64,000 nucleotides of DNA from an uncultured Eggerthella sp. (GTDB lineage: Bacteria; Actinomycetota; Coriobacteriia; Coriobacteriales; Eggerthellaceae): positions 30,056-94,055 of the forward strand of contig UQML01000005.1 in assembly GCA_900542265.1 (NCBI GenBank). The letters are read 5' to 3'. The notes below the pieces were generated by a model. That model had not been told where the DNA came from and ran no database searches. It saw nothing but the letters and a program-made list of their open reading frames with translations. Below are positions 43,598 through 52,806 of the stretch, in pieces. Position 1 is the stretch's first letter. Every line of letters begins with the position of its first letter. The position numbers and the translations under genes are program-made.

Positions 43598-43626
43598 ATT
43601 ATACGTTTTACTTATGCGTTGTGCAA
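43598..43626 (-). promoter_or_regulatory. rplS promoter
   Basis: On the minus strand TTGCAC (43621-43626), a 17-bp spacer and TATAAT (43598-43603) form a near-consensus promoter, giving a leader of about 60 bases. Confidence 0.8.
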
Positions 43627-43656
43627 GAAGTAAGTTCAACCAATCTTGAACGGCTT

Positions 43657-43992
43657 TTAAATCAGGAGCAAAAGGCCAAAACTTCCGACACCGACCACAA
43701 TACACCATACTAATGATTTAGTTTTGATCGCTACTGGTATGACCAGAACCGCTGCGATAAGCGGAATTAATGCCGGCCAGAGACCCCCCTCAAACATAGT
43801 GGGAGAAAACAAATCGTTAGCAATGAGAGCCGCAAAAGCGGCAGGCGGAATAAAGGCAAGTGCATGAGCAAGCCAACCTGGTAATTCTCTTCCACGTAGC
43901 AAAAACAAAGGCAACGTACGACAAAGCAGGATAGTTAGCGCGCAGAGCAGCAAAATAATCCAGAAATCACTCCATGACATCATAGAGTTCAT
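43657..43992 (-). CDS. azlD: AzlD-family small membrane subunit
   Basis: Partner of AzlC in branched-chain amino-acid export. The roughly 111-residue protein has four hydrophobic segments and the family wording RTLPLFLLRGRELPGWLAHALAFIPPAAFAALI. The start chosen (43990-43992, MNSMMSWSDF) overlaps the azlC 3' end by 26 bases after GTGGGG; two further ATGs follow within five codons and are equally possible. A longer frame to 44046 lies wholly within azlC. Confidence 0.85.
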   Translation of the reverse strand: MNSMMSWSDFWIILLLCALTILLCRTLPLFLLRGRELPGWLAHALAFIPPAAFAALIANDLFSPTMFEGGLWPALIPLIAAVLVIPVAIKTKSLVWCIVVGVGSFGLLLLI

Positions 43993-44671
43993 CACCCCAC
44001 TTTCGTGAAGCGATAATTCCCGCCGCAACACCCAAGAGAGCGCCAATCAAAATTGCAGGACCGGTTAACCCGATTGTTTTACATAGCACAACACCTAGGG
44101 CAGCAACAAGACCAGCCGCAATGTTGGCATGAGTTTTACGCTGCGAGAAAAGCAAACATAAAAAGATGCTCGTCATAGCAAACGAAGCAAGAGCAGTGGG
44201 AACAGAAAGCAAGCTTCCTACCAACACGCCAATAACATTAGCAAGCGCCCACGAAGACTGCGAAAACAGATTAACGAGCGTCGCACCCTTGATCGACCAA
44301 TTTCCGAGTTCAAGCTTGATAACATTGACCGCAAACGATTCATCAGTCACGGTAGCGCCAAACAGGAAAGCAAGTGACTTTTTCACGTCATCACAAAAGC
44401 GTGAAAGAGAGGCACCGTAGAGTAATTGACGTGAGTTAACGAGCGTAACACTTGCAACGATAGCTGAAATAGGTGACCCCGTAAGCCACATATTAGGAAT
44501 CATATATTGACCCGCACCAGAGTAGAACAGTGCTGACATTAAAAATACCTGCAAAGCATCCATGCCAACTTGATGACAGAGAATACCACAAGGAATTCCT
44601 AAAAAAAGATAGCCCACCATAATGGGGGCAGCGGTTTTGAATGCTTGTAAAATTAGTGTACGGTTCATCAT
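43967..44671 (-). CDS. azlC: AzlC-family branched-chain amino-acid permease
   Basis: Large subunit of the AzlCD exporter. The 234 residues begin AFKTAAPIMVGYLFLGIPCGIL and contain LMSALFYSGAGQYM, then SRQLLYGASLS and about five to seven membrane segments. The start is uncertain: ATG at 44669-44671 or the next codon, without a clear Shine-Dalgarno. A 7-bp stem (44699-44728) at the end of dgt precedes it. Its role fits with the ilv operon in the same region but there is no regulatory link visible. Confidence 0.9.
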   Translation of the reverse strand: MMNRTLILQAFKTAAPIMVGYLFLGIPCGILCHQVGMDALQVFLMSALFYSGAGQYMIPNMWLTGSPISAIVASVTLVNSRQLLYGASLSRFCDDVKKSLAFLFGATVTDESFAVNVIKLELGNWSIKGATLVNLFSQSSWALANVIGVLVGSLLSVPTALASFAMTSIFLCLLFSQRKTHANIAAGLVAALGVVLCKTIGLTGPAILIGALLGVAAGIIASRKWGDELYDVME

Positions 44672-44710
44672 AACAACTAGTGATCATAACAAAATGACCA
44701 CTCGTTACAA

Positions 44711-45754
44711 CTAGAGATTCCACGAGTGTGGAATAAACATGTCTCTAAAGAAATTTTTAGCATACCGATCGGTCATACCGGCAACATAATCAGTTACAGC
44801 ACGTAACGGATCCCCGCCCGAAATTGCCTGATACTCTTGCGGAACTTGATCATAGTGACGCACAAAATAATCAAAAAGATCTTCAACAAGATGCTTTGCT
44901 TTATACACTTCGCGCATTACCGGTTCTGACGTGTAGACATGGTCAAACAAAAAGGCACGAAGTTCCATCATGGCATCCCAGATAGGCTCACTCATAGCAA
45001 TGTCGTCTTTTTCAACTGAAGTTTCAATCATGTCATGCACGAGCGTTTCAATACGCGTCGAATGATTAGGTCCTAAGAGTTTGTGTGTTGACTCAGGAAG
45101 CTCAGTTTCGCGCAAAGCGCGTGCACGAATAGCGTCATCAATATCATGATTGACATACGCAATACGATCCGCTGTTGCAACAATACGCCCCTCTAAAGTT
45201 TCTGCCCGCTGAGATCCCGTATGACAAATAATCCCATCGCGTACTTCATAGGTCAGATTTAGTCCCTTACCATTGTTTTCAATAACATCAACAACGCGCA
45301 AGCTCTGTACGTTGTGCTTGTAAAGCGTTTTATTAGCAGGATCTTCGGGATCAAGACCACGGTGACGTGCAAGTGAGGTCGAAATGGCTTCTTCACCAAC
45401 ATGACCAAACGGTGTGTGTCCTAAATCATGCCCAAGCGCAATAGCTTCAGTTAAATCTTCATTAAGAGAAAGAGCACGCGCAATGGTGCGGGCGATTTGA
45501 GCTACTTCTAACGTGTGAGTAAGGCGTGTTCGGTAATGATCCCCTACTGGCGCTACAAACACCTGTGTTTTGTGCGATAAGCGCCTAAACGCCTTGGTAT
45601 GAAGGATCTTATCACGATCTCGTTGATACTCATTGCGGTAGATATCCGTATCCGTGGGACTAATACGCCCTTCCATCTCATCGCAAAAAGCAGCGTCTGA
45701 CGCAAGAATAAGATGTTCTTGATCATCCTGCATATCACGTGTACGTAATTTCAT
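44711..45754 (-). CDS. dgt: dGTPase-like HD-domain triphosphohydrolase
   Basis: Cleaves dNTPs to deoxynucleoside and triphosphate. The 347 residues have KAFRRLSHKTQVF, the HD metal site in TRLTHTLEVAQIART and GHDLGHTPFGHVGEEA, and HNVQSLRVV. This is the deoxyguanosinetriphosphate triphosphohydrolase-like subgroup, often found upstream of dnaG in actinobacteria; dnaG is not seen here. ATG at 45752-45754 follows AGAGGGG. Confidence 0.92.
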   Translation of the reverse strand: MKLRTRDMQDDQEHLILASDAAFCDEMEGRISPTDTDIYRNEYQRDRDKILHTKAFRRLSHKTQVFVAPVGDHYRTRLTHTLEVAQIARTIARALSLNEDLTEAIALGHDLGHTPFGHVGEEAISTSLARHRGLDPEDPANKTLYKHNVQSLRVVDVIENNGKGLNLTYEVRDGIICHTGSQRAETLEGRIVATADRIAYVNHDIDDAIRARALRETELPESTHKLLGPNHSTRIETLVHDMIETSVEKDDIAMSEPIWDAMMELRAFLFDHVYTSEPVMREVYKAKHLVEDLFDYFVRHYDQVPQEYQAISGGDPLRAVTDYVAGMTDRYAKNFFRDMFIPHSWNL

Positions 45755-45813
45755 ATCTACCCCTCTTCTTCCAGCCTATGGATCCCCTTTTTCAAAACTT
45801 GAAGGCACTCACC

Positions 45814-46539
45814 TTAATCGTTAGCAATAACGAGTAGGCGACGACAATGAGGACACGTCGCAAGCGGTGCCTCAGCTAAAAGAGTACTCAACCTACCTTG
45901 GTCAAACACAGTGCGGCAGCAATCACAGCTATTACCCTGTAAGTGAGCGAGCCCAACACCACCACAGCGACCTTGAGCAAGTTCATAAGCAGAGTAAAGC
46001 GCCGGATCAAGCTCGGAAGAAAGTGATGCATGGTGGCTCTCACTTTCAGCAATCACACGGCGCAACGTTCCTCCTTGCTGCTGGTAGGACTCAATAAGAG
46101 CAGATTCTTTTTTATCAAGGGTAACGAGTGCCTCTAAAATCTGTTCGAGCACCGGTTTAATCTTATTGATCTGTTTCTCGCAACGTTCAAGTTCATCAGA
46201 TAAGACACGACGGCGTTTTACAATACCGTTAAGCTCTTTGCTGCGCGCCTCAACACGTCTGAAATCACCTTCTGCCTCATGGATGCCCTGCTCAGATTCC
46301 TTTTGACGCGCCTCAAGCTTTTCATCTTCTTGGAAGAATTTCATGAATTCATCTTCAGCAGCATCAAGCATATCTTGGACTTGTACCTTTTTCGTAAGTA
46401 TTTGAGCCTTTTGTTCTCGCACTGCAATAATTTCATCACGCTGCGGAAGCGCATTTAAATCACGCTGAGCAAGCATACCTTCTCGATCAACGTTTTGAAG
46501 AGCTTCTAAAATTGTAATATCGTGTTCTGATGCCTGCAT
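45814..46539 (-). CDS. Coiled-coil protein with C4 zinc ribbon
   Basis: The 241 residues are mostly coiled coil (about 10-170, rich in Glu, Lys and Arg heptads), followed by a C4 zinc ribbon with CDCC and CPHC (about 205-235). This is the family usually found beside NIF3 and RNase H-like genes; a nucleic-acid-related role is often supposed but not proven. ATG at 46537-46539 has GAAAGG upstream. NIF3 precedes it here by 137 bases. Confidence 0.85.
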   Translation of the reverse strand: MQASEHDITILEALQNVDREGMLAQRDLNALPQRDEIIAVREQKAQILTKKVQVQDMLDAAEDEFMKFFQEDEKLEARQKESEQGIHEAEGDFRRVEARSKELNGIVKRRRVLSDELERCEKQINKIKPVLEQILEALVTLDKKESALIESYQQQGGTLRRVIAESESHHASLSSELDPALYSAYELAQGRCGGVGLAHLQGNSCDCCRTVFDQGRLSTLLAEAPLATCPHCRRLLVIAND

Positions 46540-46676
46540 ACGCCTTGCCTTTCAACCATGATGCGCGCTCGCAGAATTGTATGTACGCTGCACAATCGTA
46601 CCTATCATAACGCAACAAAGACAAGAGTTGCGTATGACGATGCACTAACTCACCTATTCAAAAACGGTGAAACGCT

Positions 46677-47555
46677 TTATCGGCGCGTCGTTTCAGGGGT
46701 ATACCAATTTTTTGATTGATTGATGACCGTCAAGGAAGATTCCGTAATACCAGCCGCTCTTGCCTCAGAAGCAAGCAAAGCACAAAGAGGCAACTCTGAC
46801 ACATCATGCCCAAGCTCAATAATACACAAACCCGACTCAGCAGCATCAAGAGCATCATGGTATTTAACTTCACCACAAATCAAGCAATCAATTGCTTCTT
46901 CGTCACAGGCGCGCAGAGCTTCCGTCGCTGATCCACCAAAGGTAGCAATACGCTCAATACGTGTATCAGGAGCACCCCATACACGAGGAAATGCGTTAAA
47001 GACACTCACGCAGCGAGCAGCCAAGTACGTCAACGTAAGCACTTCTCCATCAGCAGGTCTACATACCATACCAAATCCTTTGGTGCTTCCTGGAGCAAGA
47101 CGCTCCAGTGGGTGAAGCGACTCAAGACGCAACATAGCAGGCAATACATCAAGCGCTTCTGTTGATACATCACAAGCAGTATGAAAGCTCATGCAGTTGA
47201 GATGATGAGACAGCGCAAATGCGACCCGTGATCCCGCGTTTTCCCCTTGAGCACGTGCGGGAACAAAAAGATCAGGCGCATCAATAAAGAGAGGATGATG
47301 AGTGATTAAGACATTAGCCCCCACAGCACACGCTGTTTCCATGGCACGAATTGTGGGATCAAGGGCAACAGCAACACCGGTGATTAACTCATCAGGATCT
47401 CCTACGAGCAATCCAGTACGATCCCAATCACACGCATCTTGTGCAGGAAAAACGCACAACAATGCATCTTCGAGTTGTCTGACAGAAAATTCCTTTTTTA
47501 AAGAAACAAGTTGCGCCGGAGGAACAACTTGTAATGAATGCTCATGTGAATCCAT
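46677..47555 (-). CDS. NIF3-like dinuclear metal hydrolase (YqfO/YbgI type)
   Basis: The 292 residues contain metal-site motifs ITHHPLFI, a second conserved histidine in SFHTACD, GEVKYHDAL and ELGHDVSE. The family has been annotated as GTP cyclohydrolase I type 2, but the substrate is unsettled. ATG at 47553-47555 follows AAGGAG. It forms a run with the zinc-ribbon coiled-coil gene downstream. Confidence 0.9.
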   Translation of the reverse strand: MDSHEHSLQVVPPAQLVSLKKEFSVRQLEDALLCVFPAQDACDWDRTGLLVGDPDELITGVAVALDPTIRAMETACAVGANVLITHHPLFIDAPDLFVPARAQGENAGSRVAFALSHHLNCMSFHTACDVSTEALDVLPAMLRLESLHPLERLAPGSTKGFGMVCRPADGEVLTLTYLAARCVSVFNAFPRVWGAPDTRIERIATFGGSATEALRACDEEAIDCLICGEVKYHDALDAAESGLCIIELGHDVSELPLCALLASEARAAGITESSLTVINQSKNWYTPETTRR

Positions 47556-47664
47556 ACGTAACGCTCCTTTTATTTATGTTGTATACGCTCTAGCCTACAA
47601 CGCTCGCATACAGATTGAACTCTACGGTATGAATTTACTAACGATTTGTAAACCGAATGTGAAG

Positions 47665-48471
47665 TTATAACACAAGCATTCTACGATCTCCGCCCGGCAC
47701 TACAAGCGTTAATTCACGATACCCAGCCTCATAGGCATACTTGTATCCTTCTAGAATGCCACGATCCACGTGTTCGACTTTATGCGCATCAGACCCAATA
47801 GTACAAGGCACACCCGCACGCCTAAACTCTGTCAACAAAGCGGGAGCAGGAAACATTTCTTTGCAAGCATACGTAGCACCTGAAGTATTAATCTCAATCA
47901 TACGATCCGTACTTGCCAGCGCTTCAGCTGCTTCTTTATAAAGCGGCAAGGGATTAAAACTAGGCCAATAACCAAATTTCTTTACCAAATCAGGGTGAGC
48001 CATCGCAGTAAAAGGCATATCGGAAGTCGCTGCCTCAATCCACACCTCAAAATAACGGCGCCATATCTCATCTGGCCCAACTTCGCCCCAATGCCCTGCT
48101 TGCTCTGGATCATCAAAGGGCCATAAATCCAAGAAATGAACTGATCCCAAGATGTGTTCAAACTCATCAAACTCGTACGGTTTAAACACGCGGTCTTCAT
48201 CATCACCAAGCCAGTCAAGTTCACACCCTATCACGATTTCCATATCAGAATACTGTTCACGAACAGCATGAAGAGCAGATAGATACTCGGGCAAACGCTC
48301 TTCACTAAGCGAGACAAAATTAGTCGGGTCAATTGCCTTGGATAGCGGATAATGCTCGGTTATTGCAAGATTAGTCATCCCCAACTCATGTGCGTGAGCG
48401 ACAAGCTCATCAATTGGTGCATACCCATGTCCGGTCATGTTGGTGTGATTATGTTGACTTACTAATTCCAT
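47665..48471 (-). CDS. PHP-family phosphatase, histidinol-phosphatase-like (HisK/HisJ type)
   Basis: The 268 residues show the PHP metal motifs in order: SQHNHTNMTGHG, ITEHYPL, GCELDWLG, GSVHFLD, MAHPDLVKKFGYW and GSDAHKVEHV. This pattern fits HisJ/HisK-type histidinol-phosphate phosphatase. No other histidine genes lie nearby, so a general phosphoesterase role is also possible. The ATG has a weak ribosome site and lies 21 bases past the cysteine desulfurase stop. Confidence 0.82.
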   Translation of the reverse strand: MELVSQHNHTNMTGHGYAPIDELVAHAHELGMTNLAITEHYPLSKAIDPTNFVSLSEERLPEYLSALHAVREQYSDMEIVIGCELDWLGDDEDRVFKPYEFDEFEHILGSVHFLDLWPFDDPEQAGHWGEVGPDEIWRRYFEVWIEAATSDMPFTAMAHPDLVKKFGYWPSFNPLPLYKEAAEALASTDRMIEINTSGATYACKEMFPAPALLTEFRRAGVPCTIGSDAHKVEHVDRGILEGYKYAYEAGYRELTLVVPGGDRRMLVL

Positions 48472-48492
48472 AACGTGCTTACTCGGCTTTCT

Positions 48493-49695
48493 TTATTTCT
48501 TTGTAGCGATGAGTTTTTTGACCGCTTCAACCAATATATCAATATCATCTTTAGTGGTCAGCCAACCCAATGAAACACGAAGAGAATCAAGAGCACGATC
48601 GCGTGAAATACCGAGCGCACGTAAAACGTGGGAAGGATCTAAATCATCGCTTGAGCAGGCTGACCCTCCTGATACCGCAATACCACTTCTATCAAGTTGC
48701 ATGATAAGTGTTTGGCTCTCAAACCCCTCAACGGTAACGTTAACGATATGGGGCGCATAGGACTCATCGCCTGGTAAAACATTCACCACCGCTTTCACGC
48801 CTGGTAACTCTGTCAAAGCGGCATAGCAATAATCGCGCAAATCTTGAAGACGACGATATTCCAATTCTTGGTCAGTGCAGCTTGCTTCAAGCGCGCATCC
48901 CATACCTACTACTGATGCAACGTTTTGGGTACCCGAGCGCTTATGAAGCTCTTGACCACCACCTACAATCTGGGGAGAAAACGGCGTATGAGCCTTGAGA
49001 TACAAAACACCGCATCCTTTAGGCCCACCAAATTTATGAGCCGATAAGGACAGTGCATCAACACCTAATTCAACAACGTTGACAGGCATTTTTCCTGCGG
49101 CTTGCGTAGCGTCAGTATGAAAAAATGCACCAACTGAATGCGCCACACCTGCAAGCTCTGCAATATTCATCACTGAACCAATTTCATTGTTGACCATCAT
49201 GATAGAAACTAAAATAGTATGATCATTGCAAACACGTGCTAAAGCCTCAGGAGTAATATGCCCTGAGCTATCAGGATTGACAGCTACAATTTCAGCTCCC
49301 CACATACCCAATTGAGCAGCAGCTTCCAAAACAGAGTCATGCTCGATAGAAGATACAACAATACGCGGAACACAATCATGGTCATCATGGTCTGCGTGCT
49401 CTTCGCGTTCGAGCATGAGCGCATCAGTCATACCATAAAGCGCGGTATTGTTAGCTTCTGTGGATCCTGATGTAAAAATGATCTCATCAGGACGGGCATG
49501 TAAGGTAGCTGCAATCATCCGTCGTGTTTGTTCGAGCAGTTTAAACGCATCACGTCCTGCAGTGTATAGAGCATTAGCGTTAGCACCCCCTGCACGCAAG
49601 CCTTCAAGTCCTGGCTGCAAAATTTCCATCATGGCCTGCGAAGCTTCAGGACGCAAAGGTGTTGTTGCTGCCCAATCCAAATACGTGGTAAGCAT
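48493..49695 (-). CDS. Cysteine desulfurase (NifS/IscS family)
   Basis: PLP enzyme releasing sulfur from cysteine for Fe-S clusters and thio-tRNAs. The 400 residues begin TYLDWAATTPLRPEA and contain the PLP lysine in SLSAHKFGGPKGCG and the persulfide cysteine in SGGSACSSDDLDPSHVL. ATG at 49693-49695 has GAAGGA upstream; the longer frame to 49827 is not supported. No iscU/sufU lies beside it. It could supply sulfur to MnmA, whose gene is in this window; in other species the two are often neighbours. Confidence 0.92.
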   Translation of the reverse strand: MLTTYLDWAATTPLRPEASQAMMEILQPGLEGLRAGGANANALYTAGRDAFKLLEQTRRMIAATLHARPDEIIFTSGSTEANNTALYGMTDALMLEREEHADHDDHDCVPRIVVSSIEHDSVLEAAAQLGMWGAEIVAVNPDSSGHITPEALARVCNDHTILVSIMMVNNEIGSVMNIAELAGVAHSVGAFFHTDATQAAGKMPVNVVELGVDALSLSAHKFGGPKGCGVLYLKAHTPFSPQIVGGGQELHKRSGTQNVASVVGMGCALEASCTDQELEYRRLQDLRDYCYAALTELPGVKAVVNVLPGDESYAPHIVNVTVEGFESQTLIMQLDRSGIAVSGGSACSSDDLDPSHVLRALGISRDRALDSLRVSLGWLTTKDDIDILVEAVKKLIATKK

Positions 49696-49735
49696 GGTCC
49701 TTCTTTCTGTAGAAAGTTTTAATAAAACGTGTGCA

Positions 49736-50428
49736 CTATAGTATTGTTTGGGCTTTGGTTGCAGCGATCCGTATATCCTGAATTGCTTGCGCACGATCAC
49801 TTGCTTTAAAGACACCTGACCCCGCAACTAATACATCAGCACCATACCGAGCAACCAGACCAGCCGTACGTGAAGCACTAACGCCCCCATCGACTTGGAT
49901 CAAAACATGGGGGTTATATTGCTGAGCCATCGCAGCAACTTCAGCTACGCGATGTTCACTTCCTTCAATGTAGGCTTGCCCTGAAAAACCAGGAAATACA
50001 CTCATAACAAGCACCATATCAAGTTCAGCAATAAAGGGACGCAAACGCTCGATAGGGCAATCAGGCTTGAGGGCAAGTGCAACGCTCACGCCAGCATCAC
50101 GAATCATCTGCAATACCTGACCAACTTCTTCAGGAGTATCAAATGCTTCAATATGAACGGTGATACTATCGGCACCCGCTTCGATATACCACGGTACCTG
50201 AATAAGCGGATTAGAAATCATCAAATGAACATCAAGCGGGAGCGAAGTAGCACGTTTTGCTTGCGCCACAAACGGAACACCAAAAGTAAGGTTAGGTACA
50301 AAGTGGCCATCCATAACATCAACGTGAAGCCAGTCAGCACCACCTTGCTCAAGCTCAGCAATATCGCGCCCAAAGTTCATGAAATCAGCCGATAAGATCG
50401 AAGGAGCAATTTTGACGGACGTAAACAT
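49736..50428 (-). CDS. rpe: Ribulose-phosphate 3-epimerase
   Basis: Interconverts ribulose-5-phosphate and xylulose-5-phosphate in the pentose phosphate pathway. The 230-residue TIM barrel has KIAPSILSADFMNFG, LHVDVMDGHFVPNLTFG, SVFPGFSGQAYI, QVDGGVSA and VAGSGVFKA. ATG at 50426-50428 has AAAGGG upstream. It lies between ogt and the cysteine desulfurase gene. Confidence 0.96.
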   Translation of the reverse strand: MFTSVKIAPSILSADFMNFGRDIAELEQGGADWLHVDVMDGHFVPNLTFGVPFVAQAKRATSLPLDVHLMISNPLIQVPWYIEAGADSITVHIEAFDTPEEVGQVLQMIRDAGVSVALALKPDCPIERLRPFIAELDMVLVMSVFPGFSGQAYIEGSEHRVAEVAAMAQQYNPHVLIQVDGGVSASRTAGLVARYGADVLVAGSGVFKASDRAQAIQDIRIAATKAQTIL

Positions 50429-50499
50429 GCCTCTTCCCTTTCGTTTGTTTGCTCGTTTTTATTTTTGGCGTGCAACATCTTTTGCAAAACGCGCATCTC

Positions 50500-50976
50500 C
50501 TATGCTTGATTATTAGAAGTATTGCTCTCTAAATCAAGAAGAAATTTTTTGATAGGAAGACCATAAGCATAGCCAACGAGATTCCCATGAGCTCCCACCA
50601 CCCGATGACAAGGAATAAAAATGGGTAAGGGATTCTTATTATTGGCACCTCCTACCGCACGCGCAGCCGTTGGCTTTTCAATGGCCTGGGCAAGCTCAGC
50701 ATATGTTCTTGTTTGACCATATGGAATATCTCGAAGCGCACCCCATACTAATTTCTGGAAATCGGTTCCAGCGGGCGCAAGGGGTATGTCAAATGCTTGG
50801 CGTTTGCCAGCTAAATATTGCACGAGTTCAGTTGCAGCCTGATTGGTCACCGCTACCGCTTTTTCTTCACCAGAAAACCGCTCAATACCAAAAGCCATAT
50901 GTGTTAATGCGCCATCAGATTGCGCAAGGGTAATCCGTCCCAAGGGTGTGTTGTAGACAAAATACGTTTGTTCCAT
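50500..50976 (-). CDS. ogt: Methylated-DNA-protein-cysteine methyltransferase
   Basis: Suicide repair of O6-methylguanine. The 158-residue protein has the helix-turn-helix part TYAELAQAI and active-site PCHR with C123, followed by GAHGNLVGYAYGLPIKKFLL. ATG at 50974-50976 lies two bases after the gpsA stop; a TTG six codons earlier is less likely. It is coupled to gpsA. Confidence 0.94.
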   Translation of the reverse strand: MEQTYFVYNTPLGRITLAQSDGALTHMAFGIERFSGEEKAVAVTNQAATELVQYLAGKRQAFDIPLAPAGTDFQKLVWGALRDIPYGQTRTYAELAQAIEKPTAARAVGGANNKNPLPIFIPCHRVVGAHGNLVGYAYGLPIKKFLLDLESNTSNNQA

Positions 50977-50978
50977 AC

Positions 50979-51983
50979 CTATTGCAAACCCCAAAACTCA
51001 GATTTTAAAGGACGATTAAATAAATCATGATAGAGCTTTTCTACTGGAGCGCTCTCCCATACTAGTTCACGCACCCCCTCAGCGATAGGCAACTCTACAC
51101 CATATTTCTCTGCTAAAGGCAAGATAGTTTTGCACGCAATAGCACCCTCTACTACCATGTGTGTTTTTTCTTCATACTGTACAAGAGTTGTCCCTTGAGC
51201 AAGCAGGTAGCCAAAAGTTCTATTGCGCGAATGTTCTGAAGTGCAGGTGACGATAAGGTCTCCTGCTCCAGCAAGTCCCATCACAGTCATAATACTTCCG
51301 CCACACGCATCAACCAAACGCGACATTTCAGCCATGCCACGCGTCATCAGCATAGCGGCCGTGTTGTCACCAAAACCAGTGCCATATGATGCTCCAACCG
51401 CAATAGCAATAACATTCTTAAACGCTGCACACAACTCAACCCCCACACAATCATAGGAGGCATAACAGCGTAAATAGTCCGTCGTAAACAGATCCTGGAA
51501 AAATCTTTGTGTTTGCTCAGATGCTGAAGCAATCACCGTACCACTTGGTATACCCAAAATGATTTCCTCTGCATGATTTGGACCAGACAAAACAGCAAGT
51601 CTTCCCCGATGACTGCATTCTTGCTCAACAATTTCTAGCGAGAGATCTCCCGTTCCCTCTTCAACACCTTTTGAACACACAATAATAGGAGTAGTAGCTG
51701 AAACAAAAGGAGCAATACGACGAGCAGTCTGTCGAATCAATTTGGATGGAGTAACCATAACAACGGCACTTGCTCCAAGTAAGCATGCCTCAATATCAGA
51801 AGAGGCACTCACTGAGGGAAGTAAAGCAACATCACTTAAATACCGTGGGTTGTAGTGATCGTGCGTGATGGTGCACGCGACATCTGATTTGCGTGCATAC
51901 ATCATAGGTTCATGTCCCGCAACAGCCAAGGTTTGTGCAAGTGCAGTTCCCCATGAACCAGCACCAATAACGGCAACTTTCAT
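50979..51983 (-). CDS. gpsA: Glycerol-3-phosphate dehydrogenase [NAD(P)+]
   Basis: Makes sn-glycerol-3-phosphate for phospholipids. The 334 residues start with MKVAVIGAGSWGTALAQTLA, contain SGPNHAEEI, the catalytic lysine in CAAFKNVIAIAVG and AGAGDLIVTC. ATG at 51981-51983 has AAGGGAG upstream. It directly follows plsY (23 bases), which uses its product. Confidence 0.96.
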   Translation of the reverse strand: MKVAVIGAGSWGTALAQTLAVAGHEPMMYARKSDVACTITHDHYNPRYLSDVALLPSVSASSDIEACLLGASAVVMVTPSKLIRQTARRIAPFVSATTPIIVCSKGVEEGTGDLSLEIVEQECSHRGRLAVLSGPNHAEEIILGIPSGTVIASASEQTQRFFQDLFTTDYLRCYASYDCVGVELCAAFKNVIAIAVGASYGTGFGDNTAAMLMTRGMAEMSRLVDACGGSIMTVMGLAGAGDLIVTCTSEHSRNRTFGYLLAQGTTLVQYEEKTHMVVEGAIACKTILPLAEKYGVELPIAEGVRELVWESAPVEKLYHDLFNRPLKSEFWGLQ

Positions 51984-52006
51984 GATTACTCTCCCTTACC
52001 CTCTCC

Positions 52007-52741
52007 CTAGTTTTCTTGCGCCTCTTTTTTAGATCCGATTGCGTTTTCGCAGTGATGGTATAGCCGATTAATATTTGCGCGATGAGCAATGATAACCAAT
52101 ATTGCAGCAAGAGCAATGCAAGCAAAAGCAAGCCAATTACCCCAATATAATAAAAGCGCTATACAAGGACAAAGAACAGCAGCAGCAAGAGAACCCACTG
52201 AAACATAACGAGTCGCAATGACCAAAATAGCAAAGATCAATATTTCTGCGAGGGTACCCCATACACCAAAGACAAAGAAGAGTGCACCCACTGCAACAGC
52301 AATTCCCTTTCCTCCTTTAAATTTAAGCCAAGGAGAATAAATATGTCCAGAAACACAGCCTAAAAAGCCGACCGCCAATGAAAGCTGCATCGAAAGAAAC
52401 CCAGCATCAAAAACACTTGCACTCGGAGAATAGCCGAGTCCCAAGAGAAGGGGTGCTGCAATACTCATACCCGTTGAAGGATTAAAGGCAACAAGCCACC
52501 CTGCAAATAAGGTAGCAATAAAGCCTGCTAGAAGACCTTTACCAAAGTCAAGAAGAAAAACAGCAGCGCCACCTTTCTTTCCTAACGTACGCATAGCATT
52601 TGTTGTGCCAATATTGCCTGATCCTTCAGAACGAATATCTTTTTTGAAAAAGAAGCGCGAAATGATAACGCCCCAAGGAATTGATCCCAGTAAAAAACAA
52701 ACAACAAAACAAAGAAATAAAATACCAAGTGCTTCTAACAT
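52007..52741 (-). CDS. plsY: Acyl-phosphate:glycerol-3-phosphate acyltransferase
   Basis: Membrane enzyme adding the first acyl chain to glycerol-3-phosphate. The 244 residues have five or so hydrophobic segments, the motifs SEGSGNIGTTNAMR and LKFKGGKGIAVAVG, and a slightly longer middle loop than the usual 200-residue form. It lies between der and gpsA, so the lipid steps plsY and gpsA are in one unit. Confidence 0.94.
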   Translation of the reverse strand: MLEALGILFLCFVVCFLLGSIPWGVIISRFFFKKDIRSEGSGNIGTTNAMRTLGKKGGAAVFLLDFGKGLLAGFIATLFAGWLVAFNPSTGMSIAAPLLLGLGYSPSASVFDAGFLSMQLSLAVGFLGCVSGHIYSPWLKFKGGKGIAVAVGALFFVFGVWGTLAEILIFAILVIATRYVSVGSLAAAVLCPCIALLLYWGNWLAFACIALAAILVIIAHRANINRLYHHCENAIGSKKEAQEN

Positions 52742-52806
52742 ATCTTCCTTATCAACTAAAAACTCTATTGTTGCGCTCTATACCAACGCAGCTTTTCTCT
52801 TTTAGA